Origin: Candidatus Desulfosporosinus nitrosoreducens | GTDB lineage: Bacteria > Bacillota > Desulfitobacteriia > Desulfitobacteriales > Desulfitobacteriaceae | DNA: 64,000 nt | Reading direction: 5' to 3' | NCBI RefSeq assembly: GCF_030954495.1 | Contig: NZ_JAVHUW010000059.1 | Span: forward strand, 1-64,000 | Shown: piece after piece, positions 26,922 to 35,340 of the stretch | Position numbering within the stretch: the first letter of the stretch is position 1 | Layout: each line of letters begins with the position of its first letter | Notes under the pieces: generated by a model | Seen by the model: the letters and a program-made list of their open reading frames with translations, nothing else | Told to the model about the DNA's origin: nothing | Database searches by the model: none | Position numbers and translations under genes: made by a program

Positions 26922-28496
26922 TCAAGCTCGGCTTTCCAGCCGTTCTTTGACACTTGGGTAACGATCAAGGTCTGTGTGGGGAAGAAATTTGCTGCTGACG
27001 AATTTCTCCATGAACGACGGGTTGGCATTAAGTTCAAAATAGGTAACCTGCGAAGCGATCGTCTCCGCTTCCAAGCGCTTAGAGCGAGAGATAAGTACCT
27101 GACGCGCTCCTTCCCCGGAACTGTTGCCCAAACGTACGATGGCGGAGCGGGGAAGATCAGGATAAAGGCCAATGGTAATCGCCGACTCGACAGGTAAATA
27201 CTGCCCAAAGGCCCCCGCAGCATAAAAGTGGCTTATTTCCTGCCAGTGACAGCCTACGTTTTCCATCAAGAGATCAATGGCGGAATTGACCGCCCCTTTC
27301 GTTGCCATAAAATTATTCACATCAATCTGAGTGACAACGATATCTTTACCTACAGCCGTTTCTGCAGCGGGAACAACAATATACTCTTCCCTGCCTTGCG
27401 TAAAACGTGCCGTTCGGTCAATGATGCCGTTTAAAAAAAGCTCGGCCAGCGTATCCACCAGACCTGAACCGCATATCCCCCGGGCCGGCAGGTTTCCTAT
27501 GGTTGTATATTCTACCCGCCCACTTTTCCCGTCAATGGCAACATGGTCAATTGCTCCCGGCTCCGCCCGCATGCCGAAAGCCGTAACTCCACCTTCCAAA
27601 GCAGGACCGGCCGCACCTGCGCAGGCAACAAGCCAGTCCTCATTGCCCATAACTATTTCTCCGTTAGTGCCAATGTCCACAAAAAGAGAAACACTTGACT
27701 GCTTGTGCATCCCACTGACCAAAACCCCGCCAATAACGTCACCGCCCAGATAACTGCCGATGCTGGGCAGGCAATAAACCGGCGCCAGGGGATGAATTTC
27801 CAGTCCCAGCTCCCCGGCGGGGATTAATCCGGGACTATTGACAATCGGAATATAAGGTGAGCGGCAAATCGAAGCGGGATCAAGGCCAAGCAGCAAGTGA
27901 ATCATGGTGGTGTTGGCCCCGATCGCCGCCGCTGTAATTTGAGCAGAGTTCAAGGATGAGGCGCGCAGACTTTTTATTAAACGGTTAAGGGTATTAATTA
28001 TCAAAGTTTGGAGGCGTGCCAGGCCGCCCGGCTCCGCCGCCTGGCGAATCCGGCTTAGAATGTCTTCGCCCAGGCTTATTTGATCGTTATAATCGGCTGC
28101 GTGACCCAGCACAGTTCCGTCACATAAATTTATAAGATAGGCAACCACCGTTGTTGTTCCTATGTCAATCGCCAAACCATAATGGCTTGGGGTGGTATCG
28201 CCAGGTTCCAGATCAATAAGCTCCCATCCCTGACCCGTTTCGGCCAAAGTAGCAGTGACTTTCCAATCTGAGCTGCGGCAAAGACCGGGAATTTTCGGCA
28301 TTAAACTCAGCGGCACTCGCACAGACTGAAAAGCACGCTCCAAATTTTGCCGTAATTGATCGACATCGGCTCGATTGTCCAGGGAACTTGGCGGAGTTAA
28401 CGCTAAAAATACTTTCCTGCTGAGAGGCTCCAGACCGGTGAGGGTTGTCCGGACTTGGTCTGCAAGAATGACTGGCTTCTCTGGCCGGTTTGACAT
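26922..28496 (-). CDS. RACo-like ASKHA ATPase (corrinoid-protein activator family) lacking the ferredoxin domain
   Basis: This 524-residue protein belongs to the DUF4445/RACo family, which uses ATP to drive reductive reactivation of corrinoid proteins. It has a linker region (about 1-100), then an ASKHA domain with the phosphate loops LAIDIGTTTVVAYL (about 107-120) and LFVDIGTNGEIV, plus GARGICGSG-type (LPARGICGSGLVD) and AAGAFGQYL segments. The usual N-terminal [2Fe-2S] ferredoxin domain is missing, and no upstream coding sequence supplies it. Electrons may come from a separate protein. It is monocistronic; no corrinoid protein adjoins it, though a UroD-like methyltransferase lies 4 kb away. 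Confidence 0.85.
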   Translation of the reverse strand: MSNRPEKPVILADQVRTTLTGLEPLSRKVFLALTPPSSLDNRADVDQLRQNLERAFQSVRVPLSLMPKIPGLCRSSDWKVTATLAETGQGWELIDLEPGDTTPSHYGLAIDIGTTTVVAYLINLCDGTVLGHAADYNDQISLGEDILSRIRQAAEPGGLARLQTLIINTLNRLIKSLRASSLNSAQITAAAIGANTTMIHLLLGLDPASICRSPYIPIVNSPGLIPAGELGLEIHPLAPVYCLPSIGSYLGGDVIGGVLVSGMHKQSSVSLFVDIGTNGEIVMGNEDWLVACAGAAGPALEGGVTAFGMRAEPGAIDHVAIDGKSGRVEYTTIGNLPARGICGSGLVDTLAELFLNGIIDRTARFTQGREEYIVVPAAETAVGKDIVVTQIDVNNFMATKGAVNSAIDLLMENVGCHWQEISHFYAAGAFGQYLPVESAITIGLYPDLPRSAIVRLGNSSGEGARQVLISRSKRLEAETIASQVTYFELNANPSFMEKFVSSKFLPHTDLDRYPSVKERLESRA

Positions 28497-28672
28497 AAGC
28501 CATACCTTCTTTAACTCAATTTTCGGAATAATTTTTTCGTAATACGGCTATTCCACTTCTAACCAAGTATACCATCTTTTTTGGAATGAATGAACCCTCA
28601 CAACAGTAAATCGCCAACCTAAGGTCAAAGGCTTTCCTCTGGGCCTGGTCAGAATAAATGAGGTTTACTGGT

Positions 28673-29449
28673 TTAATCAATGAGTTTAAAACTGTAAGAC
28701 ACCTCATCCCAGAATTTGTGGTCACCACGAAAGGTTCTTTCCTGAAAAAGGAGCGTGTTTTCCCGGTCAAGGCAGAGGACTGTGGAGGATCTTGTTCCAT
28801 AATCTGTTCCCCGTATAAAAATGGAGGAGAGCATCTTCTCTCGGGGGTAGCCGATCCCCGTACTGGGCAATTCATGGTCGTAGGCCTGCTCCGTATCAGC
28901 TAAGATTTCAAAAATCACCCGGGAGTCAATTAATCTGTCTTGGTTCCCTTCCAGATAAGCAAACAAAGCCTGTTTGCTCTTGCGGACTTTAGGCCAAGGT
29001 GTATCTAAAAAGTGATTGCTGAGAGCATAAAATCCCGGCTTGAGATCTCTTACTTCCGGGGATTGATTACTGAAGTACATCAAATTCCTAAGATCCCCCA
29101 CCAAAATATTAAAGGGATTATAAAAGCTTTGGGTCTCAATAACTTTCGCCAGATACTCCTCCGGCGATTCCCTGGATTCGAGGTAATCCTTTACAAGCTG
29201 CCCCCTGGATTTAGGGTTTTCAATTTGGGAGGAAGGATCGCGAAAATTAGTCAGAGCGGAAAAGCGGCCTGACCTGGTTATTCCCATCCAGGTTCCCAGC
29301 ATTTCCAGATCCCTTCCGCCTAAAATCCCGGGAGATGACTCCCAAAAATGCGCCGGCTCCGTCGGCCGATGATAAAACTCATCGCGGTTAGCTCCAAGGA
29401 TCAAACGATAACGGGGGTGAACCTGATAGGCGAAAAACAGCAAACACAA
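28673..29449 (-). CDS. NRDE (TANGO2-like) family protein
   Basis: A 258-residue protein of the NRDE family, named for the Asn-Arg-Asp-Glu motif, seen here in GANRDEFY (about 22-29). I set the start at TTG 29449, which gives the family's typical Met-Cys N-terminus (MCLLFFAY) with GAGGTG 6 nt upstream. A longer reading to 29491 overlaps the next gene. Other family segments are GTWMGITRSGRFSALTNFR and SSTVLCLD near the end. Biochemical function is not established; eukaryotic TANGO2 has been linked to lipid or haem handling. It is second in a pair with the GNAT gene, 10 nt apart. Confidence 0.87.
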   Translation of the reverse strand: MCLLFFAYQVHPRYRLILGANRDEFYHRPTEPAHFWESSPGILGGRDLEMLGTWMGITRSGRFSALTNFRDPSSQIENPKSRGQLVKDYLESRESPEEYLAKVIETQSFYNPFNILVGDLRNLMYFSNQSPEVRDLKPGFYALSNHFLDTPWPKVRKSKQALFAYLEGNQDRLIDSRVIFEILADTEQAYDHELPSTGIGYPREKMLSSIFIRGTDYGTRSSTVLCLDRENTLLFQERTFRGDHKFWDEVSYSFKLID

Positions 29450-29459
29450 CGTTAGCACC

Positions 29460-30356
29460 TCACTTTCCGACCCGCTCACGCCAGGCATCAAAAGCAGCTA
29501 CTTTCTTGCGGTAATAATCATAAGCGATCTCAATCTTAAAGCCTTTACCCTGATATAAGTTCAAAGCGCGCTCATTTTCACTGTCCACTTCAAGGGTCAA
29601 ACGCGTCTTGCCTCGATTCCATAGATATTCCAAAATCAGCTCCATCAGCTCTTTCCCATATCCCAACCCCCGATATTCGGGCAAAATTCCCAGGCCAAAA
29701 ATCGAGGCTTCTTCCCCATCCAAATGGTTTACGGCAACAAGCCCTATGACCTTATTGCCGAGAACGACCAAAAATTGTTCTCTTGTTTCAGAATTAAAGC
29801 AATTCTCAATACGACTTTTCGAGTCTTGATAGTTATCTGCAAAGGTCTTAATACTCAGCTCCACGACAGTCTCCAGGTCCCGAAGATCCGGCTTGAGGAG
29901 GTCCAGATCAGACGTTTGCCCAGGCTCATGGTCGGCTTTTACCAAGCTCATATAGTACTCGGCATGTTCAAATTCCGCTCGCAGAGCGGCAAGGGCCTTT
30001 TTACCGGAAATCGAAGACCGCTCACAAACAAAAAGGATCTCCGGGATATTATGAAATCGCAGCTCTTCCAGAGCCTGGGACAGCAAAGCTTTGAAGTACC
30101 CGTTGCCTCGATACTCCGGCCTCGTCAGCGCCGAAATTTCAACTTCAACATGGCTGGGAATGAACATGGACAACATACTGATCAATAAGCCGTCCTCATA
30201 ATACAAAAAAATGCTTGGGATATTCTGCTTAAAATTTAAAGAAGTATCTAAAAAAACACTGCCTTTTAGACCGTCGTACCTATTACAGATTTCTTCGAGT
30301 TCGAGGACTTCCTCCGCGGCATCCTCAGTTAATTTTAAGTATTTCTTTACAGCCAC
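29460..30356 (-). CDS. Tandem GNAT acetyltransferase
   Basis: Protein of 298 residues with two GNAT folds. The first (about 1-145) has the acetyl-CoA loop as RPEYRGNGYFKALL. The second (about 155-295) has a canonical LPEYRGLGYGKELM loop and the ENERALNLYQGKGFK acetyltransferase ending. The second is likely the active one. The start is GTG 30356 with AAGGAG 7 nt before. It is cotranscribed with the NRDE gene. Substrate unknown. Confidence 0.87.
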   Translation of the reverse strand: MAVKKYLKLTEDAAEEVLELEEICNRYDGLKGSVFLDTSLNFKQNIPSIFLYYEDGLLISMLSMFIPSHVEVEISALTRPEYRGNGYFKALLSQALEELRFHNIPEILFVCERSSISGKKALAALRAEFEHAEYYMSLVKADHEPGQTSDLDLLKPDLRDLETVVELSIKTFADNYQDSKSRIENCFNSETREQFLVVLGNKVIGLVAVNHLDGEEASIFGLGILPEYRGLGYGKELMELILEYLWNRGKTRLTLEVDSENERALNLYQGKGFKIEIAYDYYRKKVAAFDAWRERVGK

Positions 30357-30600
30357 ATTTAATCTCCTTATTTTAACATTGCTCTCTTAACCTTCATTAT
30401 AAGGTTTTATCGGCTATTCGGGCAAGTTAAGCGCCAGCAAAAAAATTCGGTTTATGCCGAGCTTTGCGGGGACAGAAGCCGCTAATTGCCCTTATGCTGG
30501 AGGAAGGTATTAACGAAGTCATACTTTCTGACTGTACAGCAAAAAACTCCGCACTTTGGAAAATGCGGAGTTTTCGGAGCGCTCACGAAATCGAGAAGAA
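30357..30600. other. Intergenic stretch with a bidirectional terminator
   Basis: No gene. The stem AAAACTCCGCA/TGCGGAGTTTT (30543-30553 and 30564-30574) has A and T runs on both sides and can terminate transcripts from either strand, including lactate permease mRNA that has passed the repeat element. Confidence 0.6.
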
Positions 30601-30735
30601 AATTTTTATCCGATGACTAATCCGCTCTAAGACTCCCGCTTTTACAAGCGGTAGTTAAGAGCGGCTAAGTCCCTGGATAAGTGCGACTAAGATTCAGATG
30701 GAGTTAAAACTCCACCTGAATCAAGTCTTCTTTAT
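30601..30735. repeat. Structured ~135-nt dispersed repeat, copy 2
   Basis: Second copy of the element at 61-195, in the same orientation, with both hairpins preserved (GATTCAGATGGA pairing with TCCACCTGAATC, and the larger CGCTCT...AGAGCG stem). Its right end, TCTTCTTTAT, includes the stop codon of the lactate permease gene, which may mean it inserted at or captured that end. Confidence 0.7.
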
Positions 30736-32315
30736 AAATAAATCATTACGAGTATTGAAGTCACAGCAATAAGAATTAGGGAAAAGACAAAAGCCACCCT
30801 GATAACCTTTGTTTCTTCACCCATTTTGTCAATGGCTGCCGCGGCGTTTTGCAATTTGGCCGGAGAAATAACACTGGCTAGCCCTCCGCCAAAGGCCAGA
30901 CCTGCGGTTACAATGAGCATGCCGCGCAGTCCCATATGGAGCAAATCCGCCGTCCTCAGCGTATACGTAGAAAACATAGCGATCGTTGAAGCTTCGCTCC
31001 CGGTAATAAACCCTCCTAACAGCCCTATAAGAGAGACTACGGAACCATAAGCATGACTGAAAGCTTGAGAGGAAAAGTTAGCCAGAACTTGCACCATGCT
31101 GACAGTTACAAATTTTTTAACCGCCATACTGTAGCCCGACATATTCATGATTTCCCCGATGCTGAAAAAAATTGCCACGGCGAAAACCGGCCGGGGAGCC
31201 CTTCTCCACCAAACGGCAAGGGTATCTTTCAATTGTGATCCTGTTGGCCTGATAAACACCAAGGAAAGCAAAGTACTGACAAAAATCCAAGTATAGGCGT
31301 TCCACAAAGCTCTCGTCACAATCGGACTCCCGTCGGCAGTCAAACCCAGAATAGGCATGGTAACCTTTCTGTAAAGAATATTAAATAAGTCCGTTGGCAA
31401 ATTAAGGGCCAGTATGAGAATAATCAGCAGGCCCCAGGGAGTTAAGGCTTTCCAAAGAGGGAATTTATTTTCATACTCCAGCTCCTCAGAAGTAAGCCTG
31501 CTTTTATCAATAACTTTTTTCCCGGTTAAGAGAAGATAGATTACCATCGCCACAATGACACCGGCACCACACAAAACACCTGTGATAACAACTAAGCGAT
31601 CAACTTTGTTGGCGAAGAAGGAAATCACGCTGATAACCGCTCCTGTAATAAGGCAGGGCAGCCAGCCAGCCTTTATCCCCTGCCATTTGCCAACAATCCA
31701 GAGCATGCAAAAACCAATCAGGGTGGAAATCACCGGCAGAAACATAAAAAAGACGCTGCCTGCCTGAGATAAACTGATTTCATGCCCTTTGCCCAAAAAG
31801 GAATTGGCAATATCGACAAAGACGACGACGGGTGCTCCCAGCAGGGCGTAGGTACAAAGAGCATCATAGCCAATACAGGGCAAAGCGATGGAAACATAGG
31901 TAGAATAGCCTAAAGCCAGCATAATCGGCGGCAAGAGAGAAACAGGCGTGGCGCCTACCGATACCATTAAAGTTCCAAAGCCAATATTAATAAGCATGAT
32001 TTGAACGGCCTTGTTTTCACTGGCCAGAGTTTTGATAAATATGATAATCCTTTGCAGAGCTCCCGTCTTCTCCAGAAAGGCCATCTGCAATAAAGAGGTC
32101 GCCACGACTAAGGATACCGCAAAAGATTTAATCCAGCCGGCTATGGTGGATCTGATGATCACCTCCACACTCGTACGGAAAAATAAAAAAGCTATAACCG
32201 AAATGACGAGCCACCCCACCACTCCACTGACATCCGCCGGCTTTTTCCAGACGACGAGCATCAAGATGATCACTACAATCGGGGCCAAAGTTAATAAAAG
32301 TGAGCTAATAGACAT
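30732..32315 (-). CDS. L-lactate permease family transporter
   Basis: Membrane protein of 527 residues with 12-14 hydrophobic segments, a full-length member of the LctP/LldP family that imports lactate or glycolate with protons. Landmarks: SLLQMAFLEKTGALQRI near residue 80, a GFGTLMVSVGATPVSLLPPI segment, a central GYDALCTYALLGAP and the C-terminal region rich in Gly-Gly around GGFITGSEAS. I prefer ATG 32315 with GAGGGTGA 8 nt upstream over GTG 32327. It is monocistronic with a long GGA-rich leader. Lactate use fits a sulfate-reducer-like host. Confidence 0.9.
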   Translation of the reverse strand: MSISSLLLTLAPIVVIILMLVVWKKPADVSGVVGWLVISVIAFLFFRTSVEVIIRSTIAGWIKSFAVSLVVATSLLQMAFLEKTGALQRIIIFIKTLASENKAVQIMLINIGFGTLMVSVGATPVSLLPPIMLALGYSTYVSIALPCIGYDALCTYALLGAPVVVFVDIANSFLGKGHEISLSQAGSVFFMFLPVISTLIGFCMLWIVGKWQGIKAGWLPCLITGAVISVISFFANKVDRLVVITGVLCGAGVIVAMVIYLLLTGKKVIDKSRLTSEELEYENKFPLWKALTPWGLLIILILALNLPTDLFNILYRKVTMPILGLTADGSPIVTRALWNAYTWIFVSTLLSLVFIRPTGSQLKDTLAVWWRRAPRPVFAVAIFFSIGEIMNMSGYSMAVKKFVTVSMVQVLANFSSQAFSHAYGSVVSLIGLLGGFITGSEASTIAMFSTYTLRTADLLHMGLRGMLIVTAGLAFGGGLASVISPAKLQNAAAAIDKMGEETKVIRVAFVFSLILIAVTSILVMIYL

Positions 32316-32424
32316 TCTCCCTATCACCCTCGTTTCTTACTATTTTCCCAAGAGATTACAATGGTTGTTACCGCAGCGCCAAAGCTAAATAAATACCCAA
32401 ATTATTGACCTGAACTTACCCTAT

Positions 32425-32458
32425 AAAAAACAAAAAAGCTATCACCAAAGGATAGCTT
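32425..32458 (-). terminator. Terminator in the leader between UroD-like and lactate permease genes
   Basis: On the - strand, AAGCTATC...GATAGCTT is followed by TTTTTGTTTTTT. It ends transcripts from the UroD-like gene or acts as an attenuator ahead of the lactate permease. Confidence 0.85.
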
Positions 32459-32600
32459 CACGCTTACGTTGAATGCTTCATGTTCAACCATCCTTCCATC
32501 CTAAAATATCCGTCCCTTGAGCTTCCATCCTGCTACTCTACTACAACCTGTGAAACAGCTCACAGATTCCCTACATCCCTTATTTTACCCAACACTCAGA
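32459..32600 (-). ncRNA. GGA-rich leader or small RNA ending at the terminator
   Basis: The - strand sequence before the terminator holds about eight GGA triplets in under 100 nt. They include AGGATGGAAG twice, 27 nt apart, plus short stems such as CTGTGAGCTGTTTCACAG and GTTGAA...TTCAAC. No known riboswitch consensus was recognised. GGA in loops is the CsrA-binding signature, so it could be a CsrA-responsive leader or sponge RNA. It may equally be an unclassified riboswitch. Confidence 0.4.
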
Positions 32601-32625
32601 GAATTGTCTAGAATTTCTTTTGCGA

Positions 32626-33540
32626 TCACTCATCATAACTGCCGACAAACCGGTATACATCCATAACCTTTTGAGGAGACTGACGGTCACTGATAATTCC
32701 GGCACTGCTGCCAAAGATGTACCCTCCCCCCTGAGCGGCAACCTCAAGCAGCCTCAAAGCCTTATCTTTTCTAGTCTCTTCTTCAAACCAACTCAAGTCA
32801 TAGCCACCCATTAGACACACTTTATGGGCAGTAGCTTTTCTGACATCAGCTATCTCAGCCAGGGAGGAAAAGTCAAGCGAATGCAGCCCATTGATGCCCA
32901 AGCTAACGATATCATTTAAAACCGCCTTTAAATCTCCATCCGCATGAAAGAAAACCGGGGCTTGAGCGCGCTGCAAAACCTCGACTTGCTCTCTAAGACC
33001 CGGAAAAAAATTCAGGCGCAAAGTCTTCGGTGAAATAAAAGTTCCGCCATTGTAAGCGATGTCATCCGCTATGATAATTCCGTGAGCACCCAAAGCCAAC
33101 GCCTTTAATCCCAATTCAATATTTGTGGCTACTCCTTCTTTAACAAGCTCAGGTATCGCCGGGTCCCCTTGGGCGATGGCTAATAAATAATTTGTAAACG
33201 ACGAAAAGAGCTTAGCGGTTCCTTGAAACGGGCCATCAATAATGGCAAATATAAAAAAGTCCGTTTGCTCTCTCCAGCGCTTTAGTTCCTGCCAAACCTC
33301 AGCTTTTTCCGGCCGCGAGCCGGAATCGGGGGGCAGACTTGCCGTAAACGGGGAAGGTGAGAAGGCCAGGGCATCCAGCCCGCAGCGCTCACAAGCTTCC
33401 ACTTGATCCCTAAACGTTACGCCCTCTTTAAGATCGAGCAAGCCGGCAATAAATCCATCTTCGAGATAAAATTCCCCTTTAGGAATACGATCTGCTTTGG
33501 CAAAATTTATGGCGACCATAACTCTTTCAATTTTTGTCAC
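32626..33540 (-). CDS. Uroporphyrinogen decarboxylase (UROD)/methyltransferase superfamily protein
   Basis: A 304-residue TIM-barrel protein of the UROD/MtaA/CmuA superfamily. Start GTG 33540 has a perfect AGGAGG 6 nt upstream. Features seen: N-terminal DRIPKGEFYLED, LGAHGIIIADDIAYNGG mid-barrel, PVFFHADGDLKAVLNDI and LMGGYDLSWF toward the end. The HADGD segment matches the HSCG/HxDG region used by corrinoid methyltransferase relatives rather than true haem-pathway HemE, which is longer. A role in methyl transfer to or from a corrinoid is likely. It is monocistronic. Confidence 0.82.
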   Translation of the reverse strand: MTKIERVMVAINFAKADRIPKGEFYLEDGFIAGLLDLKEGVTFRDQVEACERCGLDALAFSPSPFTASLPPDSGSRPEKAEVWQELKRWREQTDFFIFAIIDGPFQGTAKLFSSFTNYLLAIAQGDPAIPELVKEGVATNIELGLKALALGAHGIIIADDIAYNGGTFISPKTLRLNFFPGLREQVEVLQRAQAPVFFHADGDLKAVLNDIVSLGINGLHSLDFSSLAEIADVRKATAHKVCLMGGYDLSWFEEETRKDKALRLLEVAAQGGGYIFGSSAGIISDRQSPQKVMDVYRFVGSYDE

Positions 33541-33790
33541 GTATATCCTCCTCTTCTTCATTGGTTCACTTGCTACCTTATATCAAAAAGAAAGAAGAAA
33601 GCAGTTATTGCATTCTCATTTCATGGCTTAAACCATGATATTTCCACCTTTTCCCTAATTAAGGTTGATTATTCTCCATTATTCAATAAATTCCTCTTTT
33701 TCTAAACAAAATTTTAAATTTAGTCTAGCAAAATAGGACATAAACTGCGCAGGGACAGCTGCAAAATGCTTAAAAGCTTTAGATAGAATA
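33541..33790. other. AT-rich intergenic stretch
   Basis: No gene or recognised RNA. It should contain the promoter for the UroD-like gene on the - strand; no clean -35/-10 pair stood out. Confidence 0.4.
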
Positions 33791-33836
33791 AAAACCATGC
33801 ATAATAGTGGCAAAGTCCACCTATATGCACGGTTTT
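33791..33836 (-). terminator. Terminator of the reductase/selenoprotein operon
   Basis: The long imperfect stem AAAACCATGCATA..GTGG/CCAC..TATGCACGGTTTT is followed on the - strand by TTTTTATTCT, 80 nt past the small reductase gene. Confidence 0.75.
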
Positions 33837-33917
33837 CTATTTATGAGGGCTTATTAATACCCGTTTGGAAACAGTCCCTTCTGATTCAGCCTTTTAACTT
33901 GGTGAATTTTCTTGAGT

Positions 33918-34622
33918 TTAATCCAGTCCAAGAAGACTATTCGCGATGCTTTCAAAACCAATTCTCTCGACCATCTTGGCAAATCGTTCGCCCGCTATGC
34001 CTTTTTCCCGATAAATAAAAATAGCTTTTTCTATTATTTCCATCGCTTCACTGAGCGAAAAGAGGCCTGGCAGTTCACGGCCGACCAGCTTCTCTTTCCC
34101 AAACATTCCCTGAATTATGACGGCTACTTTGTCGGGCTGTCTGCCTTGTAAGCCTATACATCCGAGTTGAGGCTTCGAACAACCGTTGCCGCAGCCACTC
34201 ACTACAATTCTAAGTTTATTGGGAAGAGCAACATCATAAAACCCCTGGTAAAATCGTTCATCAAGTTTTTGCGCTATGCTTTCAGTATCCAGTAAACCAA
34301 ATTTGCAGAGACTGCCTTTGCAAACAAGAACCGGTCTCACCCTTCTGCCTGTGCTTCCTGGAGCAAGGCCCACTTCTTTAAGCTCCTTGGCCAGGTTATC
34401 TAAGTCCTGATACTGTATCCAAGGGATCTCAACATTAAGCCTTTGGGTAAACGTATAGTACCCTTGACCATATTTAACTGATAAGTCTGCGACCTTTTCT
34501 CCTTGTCGGGCAGTCATTTTTCCACCCGGCATGGCAATCCGACATGCAAAGTGCAGACCATCTTTTTGGGCTACATATCCTTTTCCCAGCAAAACTTTTT
34601 TCTCCTCATCCGTCAAATCCAT
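33918..34622 (-). CDS. Small siroheme/[4Fe-4S] sulfite or nitrite reductase-type protein
   Basis: Protein of 234 residues, about the size of one ferredoxin-like plus siroheme/iron-sulfur domain unit, similar to small assimilatory-type reductases. N-terminal half: GGKMTARQ and YYTFTQRLNVEIP (siroheme-contact region). C-terminal half: Cys101 and Cys106 in VCKGSLCKFG, then Cys144 and Cys148 in SGCGNGCSKP, with an extra Cys155. The first pair is spaced C-x4-C, one residue shorter than the usual C-x5-C. It is the last gene of an operon behind the probable selenoprotein, suggesting thiol or sulfur redox metabolism. Confidence 0.82.
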   Translation of the reverse strand: MDLTDEEKKVLLGKGYVAQKDGLHFACRIAMPGGKMTARQGEKVADLSVKYGQGYYTFTQRLNVEIPWIQYQDLDNLAKELKEVGLAPGSTGRRVRPVLVCKGSLCKFGLLDTESIAQKLDERFYQGFYDVALPNKLRIVVSGCGNGCSKPQLGCIGLQGRQPDKVAVIIQGMFGKEKLVGRELPGLFSLSEAMEIIEKAIFIYREKGIAGERFAKMVERIGFESIANSLLGLD

Positions 34623-34682
34623 CGCTTCTGCCTCCTCTAAATCCTCCGCAATTCGGTTCTTTCTTTAAGTTAGGAAATACTT

Positions 34683-35288
34683 CTACTCCAAGGATAATCG
34701 CAACGCTGAAGTGCCCTTTCCAAGCAGTAGGTTTTCCAGCGCTTCGTAACTTTGGACGCCAAAAGCGGTACGACCTTCCACAATAAAATAAGGTACGCCT
34801 TGAATACCTAACTCCTGAGCTTCCTTAATGTCCTGTAAAACAGCCTGCTCATAGCGCCTTGAAACCAGCGCTTGTTGAAATTCCGCAGGGTCAAGCCCAA
34901 TTTTCTCGGCCAGCTCAGTCAACACCTGGGGGTCGTTGATATCTTTCTGATCCTGAAATTGGGCGGCAAACACTGCATCATGATAGGCATTGCCTAACCC
35001 TTTTTCTTCCGCAAATTTGGAGCCTGCCAAAGCCAGGCGGGAATGCTCGCTTTTATCGTTAAAAATCATTTTAACGCCATATTTGCTGCCTAAAGCTTCA
35101 ATTCCTGCTTTCGCCCGCGCCAGATATGCGGGCGACTTCGGCGGAAGCTCCATCCCTTCCGGTCTGAGCTCAAAAGATTTCCAGACAACTTCCAGGTTTT
35201 TATCCTTGGCCAACTGGTCAAGGGGGACTTTCCCTATCATACAAAAGGGTCATAAAAAATCCGAGAAAACGGTAATTTTATTAGACAT
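34683..35288 (-). CDS. DsbA/FrnE-family thioredoxin-fold protein, probable selenoprotein (UPFC)
   Basis: Reads as 201 residues from ATG 35288 (site GAAGGAG) if TGA at 35250-35252 is translated as selenocysteine. The sequence around it is SDFL-U-PFC-MIGK, exactly matching the CPWCxIGK active site of FrnE/DsbA-like oxidoreductases, with TGA replacing only the first Cys. The frame is uninterrupted on both sides. The downstream part is a full family match (WKSFELRPEG, GVPYFIVEGR). A GGG-AAAGU-CCC hairpin lies 15-26 nt after the TGA, where a bacterial SECIS should be. A conventional gene finder would start wrongly at 35240. It probably performs thiol-disulfide or selenenyl redox reactions in the cytosol. 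Confidence 0.87.
35220..35252 (-). promoter_or_regulatory. Putative bacterial SECIS element with UGA codon
   Basis: After UGA (35250-35252) come 15 nt and then the mini-hairpin GGG-AAAGU-CCC (or AGGG/CCCU with a 7-nt loop). This is the expected spacing for SelB recognition. The loop has a purine-rich start with G within it; the fit is plausible but not diagnostic. Confidence 0.55.
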
Positions 35289-35340
35289 TGTTCTTAATCT
35301 CCTTCAATAAATAAATTTACTCAGCCAGACCACAATTGCT

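Noticed and set aside
35238..35240. ATG 35240 as the start of the DsbA-like gene
   Set aside because: It lacks its own ribosome site and would remove the active-site motif; reading TGA as Sec from ATG 35288 restores the family N-terminus.
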